A stretch of 45,537 nucleotides of DNA from Frankia sp. R82. Its GTDB lineage: Bacteria > Actinomycetota > Actinomycetes > Frankiales > Frankiaceae. Below, piece by piece: positions 1-10,839 of this stretch. The stretch spans positions 1 through 45,537 of the forward strand of contig NZ_JAMQQG010000013.1 in assembly GCF_023716925.1 (NCBI RefSeq), written 5' to 3'. Under the pieces are notes generated by a model. It made no database searches and was not told the origin of the DNA. It saw nothing but the letters and a program-made list of their open reading frames with translations. The translations under genes and the position numbers were made by a program. Each line of letters starts with the position of its first letter. Position 1 is the first letter of the stretch.

Positions 1-460
1 GCGACCACCTATATTTAAACTTGCCTTGCTTGGTCGGAAGGTTATGTTTTTTATAAGAGACTGGGGTGAGGGTGACCACCGACCCCCCCGCCGCGACGGG
101 CACCGGATCGGTGGCCGACCCGCCACGGCGCACGGTCGTCCGCCGCGTCGCGCCGGCACCCCCACCACCGCGGCCCCGGCCGCACCCGGCGCCTGACGTC
201 CGGCCATCGCCTGACCTCTGACGCCTGACCGCACCACTTCGGCGCCGCCGCCTGGACACTCGTCCGGGCGGCGGTGCCTGGCCGTTTCCGGCCGTTCGCA
301 CCATGCTGCACAGGAGCTTTCCGACCTGCGTGAACAATGCCCCGGCGGGGTGACGGTTCGGATCTGTGGTGTGACCAGAACCACCTCCCGTCCTGGGGTG
401 GGCCGCCCCCTGGATACCGTTTTGGGGACAGGTGCCGACACCACTGGAAGGAGCGTGCGC
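1..460. other. Gene-free stretch with AT-rich first 60 bp
   Basis: No convincing coding frame is seen here. The first 60 bases are strikingly AT-rich (tracts such as TATATTTAAA and GTTTTTTATAA) in a window that is otherwise very GC-rich. The rest is GC-rich with loose GCCTGAC repeats around 189-230. It could hold a promoter for a gene left of the window or the edge of foreign DNA; the sequence does not decide. Confidence 0.4.
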
Positions 461-628
461 GTGGAGCAGCAGCAGATCTCCCCGCTGACCGCGGGTCTGC
501 CCGGGTCGACCCCGCAGGAGCCCGTCATCGACGGAGCTGTGGCGGTGGAGGCCAACAGCATCCGGACCGCCTTCGAGTCCCTTGCGAACCCGAAGCGGCT
601 GCGGTTGGGAGCGTCCCGCTCCCTGTGA
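461..628 (+). CDS. Small hypothetical protein (55 aa)
   Basis: I do not recognise this protein. A GTG at 461 is preceded by a good Shine-Dalgarno match, GGAAGGAG at 446-453, with a 7-nt spacer; a second in-frame GTG at 455 sits too close to it. The product starts MEQQQISPLT, has no membrane segment or signal peptide, and ends in a basic stretch (ANPKRLRLGASRSL). That stretch loosely recalls the start of an ArsR helix-turn-helix, but no recognition helix follows in any frame. It may be a real small protein or a gene remnant. It stands alone, 144 bp before the hydrolase gene. Confidence 0.35.
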   Translation: MEQQQISPLTAGLPGSTPQEPVIDGAVAVEANSIRTAFESLANPKRLRLGASRSL

Positions 629-760
629 TCCTGACGGGGGCGCAGATCCTGGCGGGATCAGCGCCGTATCCCGATCGGATCGCGGTTGGGTGAAGGTCGG
701 CCGCCACCCACGCGGCCGACCGCACGACCCGCTTCGCACGCGCGTGCACGCTGGGCGTCC

Positions 761-766
761 TACCGT
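761..766 (+). promoter_or_regulatory. Candidate -10 element of a leaderless transcript (hydrolase gene)
   Basis: TACCGT fits TANNNT and lies exactly 6 nt before the ATG at 773. There is no properly spaced Shine-Dalgarno sequence, only AGAGG directly touching the ATG. Transcription would start at or near the start codon. Inferred from spacing only. Confidence 0.4.
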
Positions 767-772
767 CAGAGG

Positions 773-1786
773 ATGACCAGGACCACGCCCGTGCCACTGG
801 CCGACACCGGCCTGCTCGCCGCCCACGCGCCGCTGCGACCGGACGCCGCCGGACCGGCCGAGGACGGATACCAGGCCTATCGGGCGCAGCTCGGCGGACC
901 GGTGTATGTCGTTGACTTCGGCGGCCCGGCGGCGGGCCCCGTGCTGGTGTGCGTGCACGGGCTCGGCGGTTCGTACCACAACTGGCTACGGCTGGCGCCG
1001 CTGCTGACCCCCACCTACCGGGTGCTGGCGCTCGATCTCGCCGGGCATGGGCGCACCCCGGCCGTCGGGCGGCGCGCCGACGTCGCGGGCAACCAGCGTC
1101 TGCTTGACCGGTTCCTCACCGAGGTGCTCACCGGGCCGGCCGTCCTGGTCGGCAACTCGATGGGTGGCATGATCAGTCTGCACCAGGCGGGGCTCTCGCC
1201 GGACACGGTCGCCGGGCTCGTCCTGATCGATCCGGCCCTGCCGCTGCCCCGCGGGGCCTGTCCCGCGCCGACGACGCTCGCACTGTTCGCCACCCTGTTC
1301 GTCCCATGGCTGGGCACCAGCGCCCTGGCCCGCCGCCGGGCCCGGCTGACCCCGCTCGCTCTCGTCGAGGAGAGCCTGGTGCGGCTGTGCGGCGATCCGA
1401 CCCGGATCCCGGCGGACACCCGCGCGATGATGGAACGTGCCCAGCAGGAACGCGGGCTGACCGCGGGGGCCGACGCGGCGTTCGTCACCGCGGCCCGCTC
1501 GGTGGTCACCGCGATGGCCCGCCGGACCCCGTTGACCGGCTATCTGCGCACCACGACCACACCGACGCTGCTGCTGCACGGCACCGCCGACCGGCTGGTC
1601 CCGGTCGCGGTGGCCCGTGCGGCGGCGGTGCGGCGACCCGACTGGCGGGTGGAGATCCTCGACGGCATCGGGCACGTCCCCATGCTCGAGGATCCGGACC
1701 GTACCGCCGCCGCGATCCTCGACTGGCTCGAGCACGAGGGACGCCCGGCCGCGCCGGCCGCACAGAGCCAGGCGGTGGAGCGCTGA
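773..1786 (+). CDS. Alpha/beta hydrolase fold protein
   Basis: This 337-residue protein is an alpha/beta-hydrolase of unknown substrate. The oxyanion region reads CVHGLGGSYHNW, the nucleophile elbow is GNSMGG with Ser129, the acid is Asp273 in LHGTADRLVP, and the base is His301 in GIGHVPML, so the catalytic triad is complete. No signal peptide or membrane segment is seen, which suggests a cytoplasmic enzyme. The ATG at 773 fits the usual N-terminus of the family; longer in-frame starts would add an arginine/proline-rich stretch with no family look. The next gene starts inside its stop codon region, so the two are probably co-translated. Esterase, lipase or C-C hydrolase roles are all possible. 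Confidence 0.85.
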   Translation: MTRTTPVPLADTGLLAAHAPLRPDAAGPAEDGYQAYRAQLGGPVYVVDFGGPAAGPVLVCVHGLGGSYHNWLRLAPLLTPTYRVLALDLAGHGRTPAVGRRADVAGNQRLLDRFLTEVLTGPAVLVGNSMGGMISLHQAGLSPDTVAGLVLIDPALPLPRGACPAPTTLALFATLFVPWLGTSALARRRARLTPLALVEESLVRLCGDPTRIPADTRAMMERAQQERGLTAGADAAFVTAARSVVTAMARRTPLTGYLRTTTTPTLLLHGTADRLVPVAVARAAAVRRPDWRVEILDGIGHVPMLEDPDRTAAAILDWLEHEGRPAAPAAQSQAVER

Positions 1787-3456
1787 ACCCGTCCGCCGAG
1801 CCGGGGTCGGCGCTGCGGGCGGCGCTGCGCGGCGCCGCCGGGCATGCCGACGCCTGGCTCGCCACCCTGGCCAGCCGTCCGGTGCGCCCCGCGGACACCG
1901 CCGCGGACGTGCTCGCCCGCCTGGACGAACCGCTCCCGGAGGCACCCCACGACCCGGTGGCGGTCATCGACGCCCTGGTCGAGGCGGTCGGCGACGGCCT
2001 GACCGCCACCGGGTCGCCACGGTTCTTCGGCTATGTCGTCGGTGGCACCCTGCCGGCCGCGCTCGCCGCCGACCTGCTGGCCGTCGTCTGGGACCAGAAC
2101 GCCGCCCTCGCCTCGCTCTCGCCCGCGGCCAGCGCCGTCGAGCAGGTCGCCGGACGGTGGGTGACGCAGGCCCTCGGGCTGCCCGCCACGGCCTCCGTCG
2201 GGTTCACCACCGGGACGCAGATGGCCCACGTGACGGCGCTGGCCGCCGCCCGCCACCGGGTGCTCGCCAACGTCGGCTGGGACGTCGGCGCCGACGGTCT
2301 CGCCGGGGCCCCACCGGTGCGGGTGCTCGCCGGCGCCGACCGGCACACCACCGTGGACGCCGCGCTGCGCCTGCTCGGCTTCGGCAGCCGCGGGATCATC
2401 ACCGTCGCTGGCGACGGCCGGGGCCGGATGCGGCCGGACGCCCTGCGGGCCGCCCTGACCGCCACCGCCACCACCGCGGGTGACCGCCGGGTTCCGACGA
2501 TCGTCATCGCCCAGGTCGGGGAGATCAACACCGGCGCCGCCGATCCGCTCGAGCAGATCTGCGCGCTCGCTCGTGCGCACGGCGCCTGGGTCCACGTCGA
2601 CGGGGCGTTCGGGTTGTGGGCGGCGGTGTCCGGCACGGCACGCCGGCGCGCGCTGGTCGCGGGCGCCGGGGACGCCGACTCGTGGGCGACCGACGGCCAC
2701 AAGTGGCTCAACGTGCCCTACGACTGCGGAATCGCGATCGTCGCCGACCGGGCGGCACATCGCCGGGCGATGGTGGCACCGGCCGACTACTTCCCGTCCG
2801 ACGGCGCCGGCGCCCTCGACCCGGTCGACTGGACCCCGGAGTTCAGCCGCCGGGCCCGGACTTTCGCCGTCTACGCGGCGTTGCGCTCGCTGGGCCGCAC
2901 CGGCCTGCGCGAGCTGGTCGACCGCTGCTGCGACCTCGCCGAGCACGCCGCGGGTCGACTCGCCGTCCTACCCGGGGTGCGCGTGCTCAACGCGGTGGCG
3001 CCGTCCGCCGGTTCTGGCCTGGCCGTCCCGCTCAACCAGGTGCTGCTGCACGTCGAACCCCTGGCCGACGCCCGGGCGGCGCCAGACCTCGGCCCGGCGA
3101 CGGCCGGCGGCGAGGCGCAGCGCGTGGCCGACCGACTGACCCGCGAGGTCACCGCGACGGTGACGGCCGGTGGGGAGGCCTACCTGACCGGCACCGTGTG
3201 GCGGGGCCGGGCGGCGATGCGCCTGTCGGTGAGCAACTGGTCGACCACCCGGGCTGAGGTGGACCGGGCCGTGGACGTGATCGCCGCCGCGGTCGAGGCC
3301 GCCCGCCGCGTCCAGGTCCCGCCCCTCGACGTCCCGGCAACCGACGCCCCGGCAACCGGTGTCCCGGCAACCGGTGTCCCGGCAACCGGTGTCCCGACGA
3401 TCACCCAGGCGGCCGGGGTGGCTGCACCGCGTGGCGTGCGCTCGCACGGTCGGTAG
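1783..3456 (+). CDS. PLP-dependent decarboxylase/aminotransferase-fold protein (group II decarboxylase type)
   Basis: This is a fold-type I PLP enzyme of the aromatic-amino-acid/glutamate decarboxylase superfamily, about 557 residues. Family landmarks are FGYVVGGTLPAALAADLL, WDQNAAL, the HVDGAFG aspartate that contacts the PLP nitrogen, and the Schiff-base lysine in TDGHKWLN (Lys307 in this numbering). Substrate cannot be told from sequence. The start is uncertain. Conserved family sequence begins before the first in-frame GTG (1882), and no ATG or GTG lies upstream in frame, so CTG at 1783 is chosen. It overlaps the hydrolase stop as CTGA and follows GGAG at 1777-1780. The C-terminal 45 residues are a low-complexity tail built on a 15-bp tandem repeat, not part of the fold. 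Confidence 0.75.
   Translation: MNPSAEPGSALRAALRGAAGHADAWLATLASRPVRPADTAADVLARLDEPLPEAPHDPVAVIDALVEAVGDGLTATGSPRFFGYVVGGTLPAALAADLLAVVWDQNAALASLSPAASAVEQVAGRWVTQALGLPATASVGFTTGTQMAHVTALAAARHRVLANVGWDVGADGLAGAPPVRVLAGADRHTTVDAALRLLGFGSRGIITVAGDGRGRMRPDALRAALTATATTAGDRRVPTIVIAQVGEINTGAADPLEQICALARAHGAWVHVDGAFGLWAAVSGTARRRALVAGAGDADSWATDGHKWLNVPYDCGIAIVADRAAHRRAMVAPADYFPSDGAGALDPVDWTPEFSRRARTFAVYAALRSLGRTGLRELVDRCCDLAEHAAGRLAVLPGVRVLNAVAPSAGSGLAVPLNQVLLHVEPLADARAAPDLGPATAGGEAQRVADRLTREVTATVTAGGEAYLTGTVWRGRAAMRLSVSNWSTTRAEVDRAVDVIAAAVEAARRVQVPPLDVPATDAPATGVPATGVPATGVPTITQAAGVAAPRGVRSHGR
3331..3390 (+). repeat. Four 15-bp tandem repeats (GTCCCGGCAACCGGT-type)
   Basis: Four head-to-tail copies, the last two identical, lie in frame in the 3' end of the PLP-enzyme gene and encode a repeated V-P-A-T-G/D tail. 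The repeat keeps the reading frame. Confidence 0.9.
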
Positions 3457-3625
3457 CTCGGTGTGGGACACGGCCCCCGGTGCGGTCCGGGGGTACCCGC
3501 GGCCGACTAGGCTGCCGGGACAAGTCCCGTAGATGCGGCCGATCCCCCGCGGCGCACCCGCCCGGTGCCCGCCCCTGGTGCCCGGTGCCGGGCCGGTCGG
3601 CCGCCCTGGCCGGCATGCCGCGCGC

Positions 3626-3632
3626 GGAAGGA
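3626..3632 (+). promoter_or_regulatory. Ribosome binding site that fixes the TTG start of dnaE
   Basis: GGAAGGA lies 7 nt before TTG at 3640. The frame is open for 75 nt further upstream, but the alanine/arginine/proline stretch there is not conserved DnaE sequence. The protein from TTG begins (M)[14 protein letters not shown], the usual start of this family. Confidence 0.7.
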
Positions 3633-3639
3633 TCCGACG

Positions 3640-7173
<3,534 letters not shown>

Positions 7174-7304
7174 CCCCGCCACACCGCCGTCTTATTCCCA
7201 TAGGTGGGGCCACTGTGATGCGACACCTGCCACCGTGTGCCCGCGGCCGATGAGGGGGACGATTCTCCCAGATGACCAGGAACGACGGTGTCCCGGGAGA
7301 CTCT

Positions 7305-7349
7305 GACCAGCGGATCACGGACCAGCGGATCACGCACCGGCGGATCACG
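7305..7349. repeat. Three 15-bp tandem repeats between dnaE and the next gene
   Basis: The unit GACCAGCGGATCACG occurs twice exactly and once with two changes. It lies in the 247-bp gap, about 70 bp before the methyltransferase start. No convincing protein covers it, so it could be a leader or operator region or simply a slippage product. Confidence 0.8.
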
Positions 7350-7420
7350 CGCCGTGCCGCCGAGCCGACCCCGGCGGTGTCGCGTCCGGCTGGACGGAAC
7401 ACGGGAGCTGGAGGGTGCGT

Positions 7421-8995
7421 GTGACGACCGACCGCGAACCGGCAGGTGCCCCACTTACCAGCCGGGGACGACAGCCAGACCGGAAGCCACGGTTGGACAC
7501 GGAACCGCCGCCGGGGGGCACGGAACTGCCGGGGGGCACCGAACCGCCGGGGGACGTGGAACCGCCGCATGGCCAGGACTGGCCGCCGCAGGTCGCCGAC
7601 GCGGCCCGGACGCTGCTCGAAGCACTGCTCGGCGCCAAGCCGGCGGTGCAGGTGCGCCTGTGGGACGGCTCGACGCTGGGCCCGGACACCTCGACCCGGA
7701 TCGTGGTGCACTCCCCCGAGGCGCTGCGCCGGGTGTTGTTCCGTCCCGGCGAACTGGGGCTGGCCCGGGCGTTCGTCGCCGGTGAGCTGGACGTCGAGGG
7801 GGACATCTTCGCGGCGCTGGTCGTGCGCGAGGCCATCGACACCGCGGCAGCACGGCTGCGCGAGGACGTGACGACGACGGCGCCGGCCGCGCTCGCCCTG
7901 GTGCGCGCGCTCGGTGCCCGCCCGCCGGTGCTGCCGCCCGAGGAGGCCCGGCTGCGCGGGCGCCGGCACAGCACCCGCCGCGACGCGGCCGCGATCTCCC
8001 ACCACTATGACGTGTCGAACGACTTCTACCGGCTCGTGCTCGGCCCGACGATGGTCTACTCCTGCGCGGTGTGGGAGACCCCCGACCACGAACTCGACAC
8101 CGCCCTTGATGCCGCCCAGACCGCCAAGCTCGAGCTGATCTGCCGCAAGCTGGGCCTGCGCCCCGGCGAGCGGCTGCTTGACGTCGGCTGCGGCTGGGGC
8201 AGCCTGCTGCTGCACGCCGCCCGCCACCACGGGGTGCACGGGACGGGCGTGACGATCTCGGTGGAGCAGGCGGAGCTGGCCCGCCGCCGGATCGCCGAGG
8301 CCGGCCTGGCCGACTCCATCGAAATCCGACTGCAGGACTACCGGGAGATTTCCGACGGCCCGTTCGACGCGGTCAGCTCGATCGGCATGGTCGAGCACGT
8401 CGGCCGCGCCCTGCTGCCGACCTACTTCGCCAGCCTGTACGGTCTGCTACGCCCGGGTGGGCGGCTGCTCAACCACGGCATCTCGGTCCCCGGTGATCCG
8501 GCGGGCGCCCACCGGCGCCGGCCCCACCTCGGCCCGGTTCCGCTGCCGGCGACCCCCGACTTCCTGCGCCGCTACGTCTTCCCGGACGGCGAGCTGCACG
8601 AGATCGGTCTGATGACGACGCTCGCCCAGGCCGCCGGGTTCGAGGTGCGCCATGTCGAGAACCTGCGCGAGCACTACGGCCTGACCCTGCGCGCCTGGGT
8701 GCGCCGGCTGGAGGAACACTGGGACGCCGCCTGCGCCCTGGTCGGCCCCGGTCGGGCCCGGGTGTGGCGGCTGTACATGGCCGGCTCGGCGTTGAGCTTC
8801 GAGTCCGGACAGTCCCAGATCCACCAGACCCTCGCCGTGCGCCCCGACCACGGCCGGTCCGGCCTACCCCTGCGCCCCCGCTACGACCCCCCCGCCCCCG
8901 CCGCGCCCACGCCCGCGCCGCCGGCATCCACATCGCCACCGGCATCCACATCGACACCGACACCGCCGGCAGCACCAGCGACCGACAGAACGTAA
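7421..8995 (+). CDS. Cyclopropane-fatty-acyl-phospholipid synthase family methyltransferase
   Basis: A SAM-dependent enzyme of the Cfa/mycolic-acid cyclopropane synthase family, 524 residues, acting on unsaturated acyl chains of membrane lipids. Seen are the N-terminal lipid-binding region (residues about 60-175), the family signature HHYDVSNDFYRLVLG, the SAM motif LDVGCGWGSLLLHAA, the GMVEHVG motif, and the C-terminal FESGQSQIHQ motif. The first 50 residues and the last 40 (Pro/Thr/Ser-rich) are low complexity. Start: GTG 7421 lies 6 nt after GGAGG (7410-7414); GTG 7415 would touch the same site. The product could be a cyclopropane synthase or a related methyl-transferring enzyme. Confidence 0.9.
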   Translation: MTTDREPAGAPLTSRGRQPDRKPRLDTEPPPGGTELPGGTEPPGDVEPPHGQDWPPQVADAARTLLEALLGAKPAVQVRLWDGSTLGPDTSTRIVVHSPEALRRVLFRPGELGLARAFVAGELDVEGDIFAALVVREAIDTAAARLREDVTTTAPAALALVRALGARPPVLPPEEARLRGRRHSTRRDAAAISHHYDVSNDFYRLVLGPTMVYSCAVWETPDHELDTALDAAQTAKLELICRKLGLRPGERLLDVGCGWGSLLLHAARHHGVHGTGVTISVEQAELARRRIAEAGLADSIEIRLQDYREISDGPFDAVSSIGMVEHVGRALLPTYFASLYGLLRPGGRLLNHGISVPGDPAGAHRRRPHLGPVPLPATPDFLRRYVFPDGELHEIGLMTTLAQAAGFEVRHVENLREHYGLTLRAWVRRLEEHWDAACALVGPGRARVWRLYMAGSALSFESGQSQIHQTLAVRPDHGRSGLPLRPRYDPPAPAAPTPAPPASTSPPASTSTPTPPAAPATDRT

Positions 8996-9372
8996 CGTCA
9001 CGTTTTGGAGCGACCACCCACCACATCGGGCTCCACGCTCGGTGACGAATGGACGTCCCGACACCTGACCGCCAGGCGGCCGCAGGCCCGGTGAACAAGG
9101 ATGATCATCGCCGATGGGTCCTTCTGCCGGGACGAAAAGGACAAAATTGCGCGATCAACCCTGTAGAAGAACCCCCTTGATCGACATGCCCGAGCGCGTA
9201 GGCGGGCATAGCGACTAAAGCAGTCAGGTAACGGCGAGTAACCGCACTGACGCCACAGTCGGGCGGGCAGGTCCGAAGCCCGCACAGTCCGGGGGCGCAC
9301 GGCGATACGAGAACCCGCGCAGCACGGGAACGCGGAACGGGGCGGGGTGAGAAAGCGGGGTGCTCGGGCGGA
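8996..9372. other. Convergent intergenic region with a near-palindrome over the upstream stop
   Basis: No protein is supported here. AACGTAACGTCACGTT at 8989-9004 is a near-palindrome (2 of 16 positions unpaired) that overlaps the TAA stop of the methyltransferase gene. GATGATCATC (9100-9109) is a short perfect palindrome. Bases 9140-9260 are less GC-rich, with possible stems such as GTCAG...CTGAC. These may serve as terminators for the two convergent genes; no U-tract is obvious. Confidence 0.35.
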
Positions 9373-10401
9373 TCAGTGCAGGGTGGGGAAGGTGCGGTCG
9401 GCCTTTTCGCCGGTCTCCAGGAGGTTGGCGGCGCGGCCGACGATGAGCGGGTCGGGGGTGCCGACAATGTCGGCGTCCTTGCCGGTGTAGTCCAGACGGT
9501 GCAGGACATGACGCATGACCTCGAGGCGGGCGCGCTTCTTGTCGTTGCTCTTCACGACCGTCCAGGGTGCTTCGGACGTGTCGGTGTAGAAGAACATCGC
9601 CTCTTTGGCGTCGGTGTAGTCGTCCCAGCGGTCGAGGGAGGCGAGGTCCATCGGACTGAGTTTCCACTGCCGGACCGGGTCGATCTGGCGGACGATGAAC
9701 CGGGTCTGCTGTTCCCTACGGGACACCGAGAACCACAGTTTGATGACGGTAATGCCACTGCGGGTCCACATCCGTTCGAGTTCCGGGGCCTGCCGCAGGA
9801 ACTCGCGGTACTCCCCGGGCGAACAGAATCCCATCACGCGTTCCACCCCGGCCCGGTTGTACCAGGAGCGGTCGAACAGGACGATCTCGCCGGCGGCCGG
9901 CAGGTGCTGGACGTAACGCTGGAAATACCAGGAGTCGTGCTCTCGTGGGGAGGGCTTCTCCAGGGCGACGATCCGGGCGCCGCGGGGGTTGAGATGCTCG
10001 GTGAACCGCTTGATCGTCCCACCCTTGCCGGCGGCGTCGCGACCCTCGAAGACGAGCAGCAGGCGCTGTCCGGTCTCCTTGACCCAGTACTGCAGCTTGA
10101 GCAGCTCGATCTGCAGCAGTCGCTTGGCCTGCTCGTAGTCGGCGCGCGCCAGCCGCTCCTCGTACGGGTAGTTCTCCCGCCAGGTGTCGACCGGCGTACC
10201 GTCCGGACGCAGCAGGGTCGCCTCGTCGTCGTCCTCGTCGCGCACACGCAGGCCGGCGAGTCGCTCCGCCTGGGCACCGATCTGCTCGGCCAGGCCCGCG
10301 GCGCCGAGCCAGCCGCGGAGCCCGTTGCCCCCGACGCCGTGCGTCAGGGGGGCGACCTGGTCGTCGGCACCCTTGGGGATCACCCGTTCGACCTCGGCCA
10401 C
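9373..10401 (-). CDS. ppk2: Polyphosphate kinase 2 (PPK2, class I)
   Basis: This enzyme transfers phosphate between polyphosphate and nucleotides (family knowledge), linking polyphosphate stores to GTP/ATP pools. The protein is 342 residues. Seen are Walker A FEGRDAAGKGGTIKRF, Walker B FDRSWYNRAGVERVMGF, and the lid region SRREQQTRFIVRQIDPVRQW, with the single-domain length of class I. The start is GTG 10401, 5 nt after a GAGGGAGG Shine-Dalgarno; an ATG 51 nt upstream lacks a ribosome site. It is divergent from the first Ser/Thr kinase gene, with 438 bp between, and stands alone. Confidence 0.93.
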   Translation of the reverse strand: MAEVERVIPKGADDQVAPLTHGVGGNGLRGWLGAAGLAEQIGAQAERLAGLRVRDEDDDEATLLRPDGTPVDTWRENYPYEERLARADYEQAKRLLQIELLKLQYWVKETGQRLLLVFEGRDAAGKGGTIKRFTEHLNPRGARIVALEKPSPREHDSWYFQRYVQHLPAAGEIVLFDRSWYNRAGVERVMGFCSPGEYREFLRQAPELERMWTRSGITVIKLWFSVSRREQQTRFIVRQIDPVRQWKLSPMDLASLDRWDDYTDAKEAMFFYTDTSEAPWTVVKSNDKKRARLEVMRHVLHRLDYTGKDADIVGTPDPLIVGRAANLLETGEKADRTFPTLH

Positions 10402-10839
10402 ACTGGCCTCCCTCTCGTGCGTTGGCACGTCCGTGCAAGCCGTCCGGCCCACCGTACGGACCTGGTCAGACCGTCAGTTGACGGGCCGGCAAACGCCGGG
10501 TGACGCGACGGTGGGCCACAGCCAGGGACGCCCTCGACCACCACGGACGCCGCCACCACGACTCGCGCCGACACCCCACCACCTGTCGGGAACCCGACAG
10601 GGCGCTCCAGCCGCAGGGGGTTGAGCGTGCGGCTGCGACGGGTTACTGCGATCATCCATCGGGATAACCCGCACGGGTTCGCGGCACACACCAGAAAGTC
10701 ACGAGATGTGCCAATTTTATTCACGGATTGTGATTGATGCCCGCGTGGCTGCGGGCATCAGTGGCGCTACGACACAATTCTCCGGGTCCGACCGTCGCAT
10801 CGCCGCCCGCCGCCGGGCGCCCACAGGAGAGGAACAGGT
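10402..10839. other. Divergent promoter region between ppk2 and kinase 1
   Basis: No gene is seen. Bases 10703-10740 are AT-rich (for example CCAATTTTATTCACGG) and are the likely promoter area for the kinase on the plus strand. AGGAGAGG at 10825-10832 is the kinase ribosome site. A perfect palindrome is listed separately. Confidence 0.5.
10582..10601. promoter_or_regulatory. Perfect 20-bp palindrome, candidate operator
   Basis: CCTGTCGGGAACCCGACAGG has 9-bp perfect arms around AA. It lies about 180 bp upstream of ppk2 and 240 bp upstream of the kinase gene. A 2-nt loop is too small for a good terminator hairpin, so an operator for a dimeric regulator is more likely. The regulator is unknown. 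Confidence 0.5.

Noticed and set aside
461-628. Small ORF as an ArsR-type regulator remnant
   Set aside because: Only about ten residues resemble the family and no helix-turn-helix follows in any frame.
9140-9260. Possible structured RNA or small RNA in the convergent gap
   Set aside because: Only short stems are seen; no known RNA family signature could be matched by eye.
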